The notes under the pieces are model-generated. The model made no database searches, had not been told where the DNA came from, and saw only the letters and a list, made by a program, of their open reading frames with translations. Made by a program: the position numbers and the translations under genes. A DNA stretch of 64,000 nucleotides from Alloascoidea africana (lineage: Eukaryota > Ascomycota > Alloascoideomycetes > Alloascoideales > Alloascoideaceae). The DNA lies in assembly GCA_030581615.1 (NCBI GenBank), contig JAKTTT010000054.1, positions 78,902 through 142,901 on the forward strand. The letters run 5' to 3'. Positions 63,795-64,000 of this stretch are shown piece by piece; position 1 is the first letter of the stretch, and the number at the start of each line of letters is the position of its first letter.

Positions 63795-63808
63795 GGTTTT
63801 GAGCCCTG
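63795..63808 (+). other. Primer-binding site for initiator-Met tRNA anticodon arm
   Basis: GGTTTTGAGCCCTG differs at one position from GGTTATGAGCCCTG, the complement of the yeast initiator tRNA anticodon arm as I recall it. Priming from the internal anticodon region (half-tRNA priming) is known for copia and Ty5. The site lies 8 bp after the proposed LTR end, as expected. Confidence 0.6.
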
Positions 63809-63921
63809 AGTGCTTTTGTCTGCCCCAGCGCGAACCTAGATTGATTTTTTATAAAACTTCATTGTTTTTTTTACTAATAAGTTTAAAAAAACATATATTC
63901 CTTTCCTATTCCTATTTAAAA

Positions 63922-64000
63922 ATGAGTTCTATCGTAAACTCATCCAGCGGTTTGGAAGACGATGAAAAGGCTCGTGGGAGTCCCAAGAAGAAGGGACAGT
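63922..64000 (+). CDS. Start of retrotransposon gag-like ORF (partial)
   Basis: An ATG 135 bp downstream of the LTR opens a frame (MSSIVNSSSGLEDDEKARGS...) that runs off the right edge after 26 codons. Position after LTR and primer-binding site implies Gag or Gag-Pol. The residues visible (polar, charged) are too few to confirm this by sequence. Confidence 0.5.
   Translation, partial: MSSIVNSSSGLEDDEKARGSPKKKGQ

Overview
The window is nuclear DNA from an ascomycete yeast. Genes are compact, but many carry several short GT-AG introns of about 45-130 bp. The orthologue set is typical of Saccharomycotina: RIB4, NOP8, PEX11, SPT20, DCP1, PFA4, COX7, PFA3, CTK3, ACH1, TSL1/TPS3, BCK1, SNF12/RSC6, HAT2/MSI1, HCM1 and YTP1. 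CTG codons fall at hydrophobic positions in the membrane proteins and in ACH1, so the code looks standard rather than CUG-Ser. The intron density (four in RIB4, five in HAT2, four in BCK1) suggests an early-diverging budding-yeast lineage. I cannot name the species.

Layout. 1-10 kb: RIB4, NOP8, a PEX11-family gene with a frame break, SPT20, DCP1 and PFA4. 10.6-15.4 kb: one very large, low-complexity protein that I do not recognise. 15.4-22.7 kb: a gene-poor stretch whose only recognisable intact gene is the tiny two-exon COX7. It also holds decayed copies of a pogo-like and a Tc1/mariner-like transposase and a possible solo LTR. 22.7-31 kb: a GC-rich MATE transporter, a RING protein, a NIPA-type transporter, PFA3 and CTK3. 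32-39 kb: ACH1 and a TSL1/TPS3-type trehalose synthase subunit. 40.4-43 kb: an HMG-box gene whose last codons and stop lie inside a solo LTR. 43.4-57.4 kb: BCK1, an SWP73-family remodeller subunit, HAT2/MSI1, HCM1 and a second MATE transporter. 58.4-63.2 kb: YTP1-like and HAD_SAK-like genes. At the right edge another LTR of the same family is followed by a primer-binding site matching the initiator-tRNA anticodon arm and a gag-like start, so a Ty1/copia-type retrotransposon enters the window there.

Most genes are ordinary housekeeping or regulatory loci with no operon-like logic. The most notable signals are these. (1) The two DHHC palmitoyltransferases have complementary active-site decay: PFA3 has lost the catalytic cysteine (DHHN), while PFA4 keeps it (DHYC) but has lost all four ligands of one zinc site. 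(2) The HMG-box gene has an unusual insertion inside the box and was truncated by a retrotransposon LTR. (3) The PEX11 gene needs a +1 shift at a UGA-C stop. (4) The 15.4-22.7 kb region is a transposon graveyard. Everything here comes from reading the sequence and from remembered family features; no searches were run.
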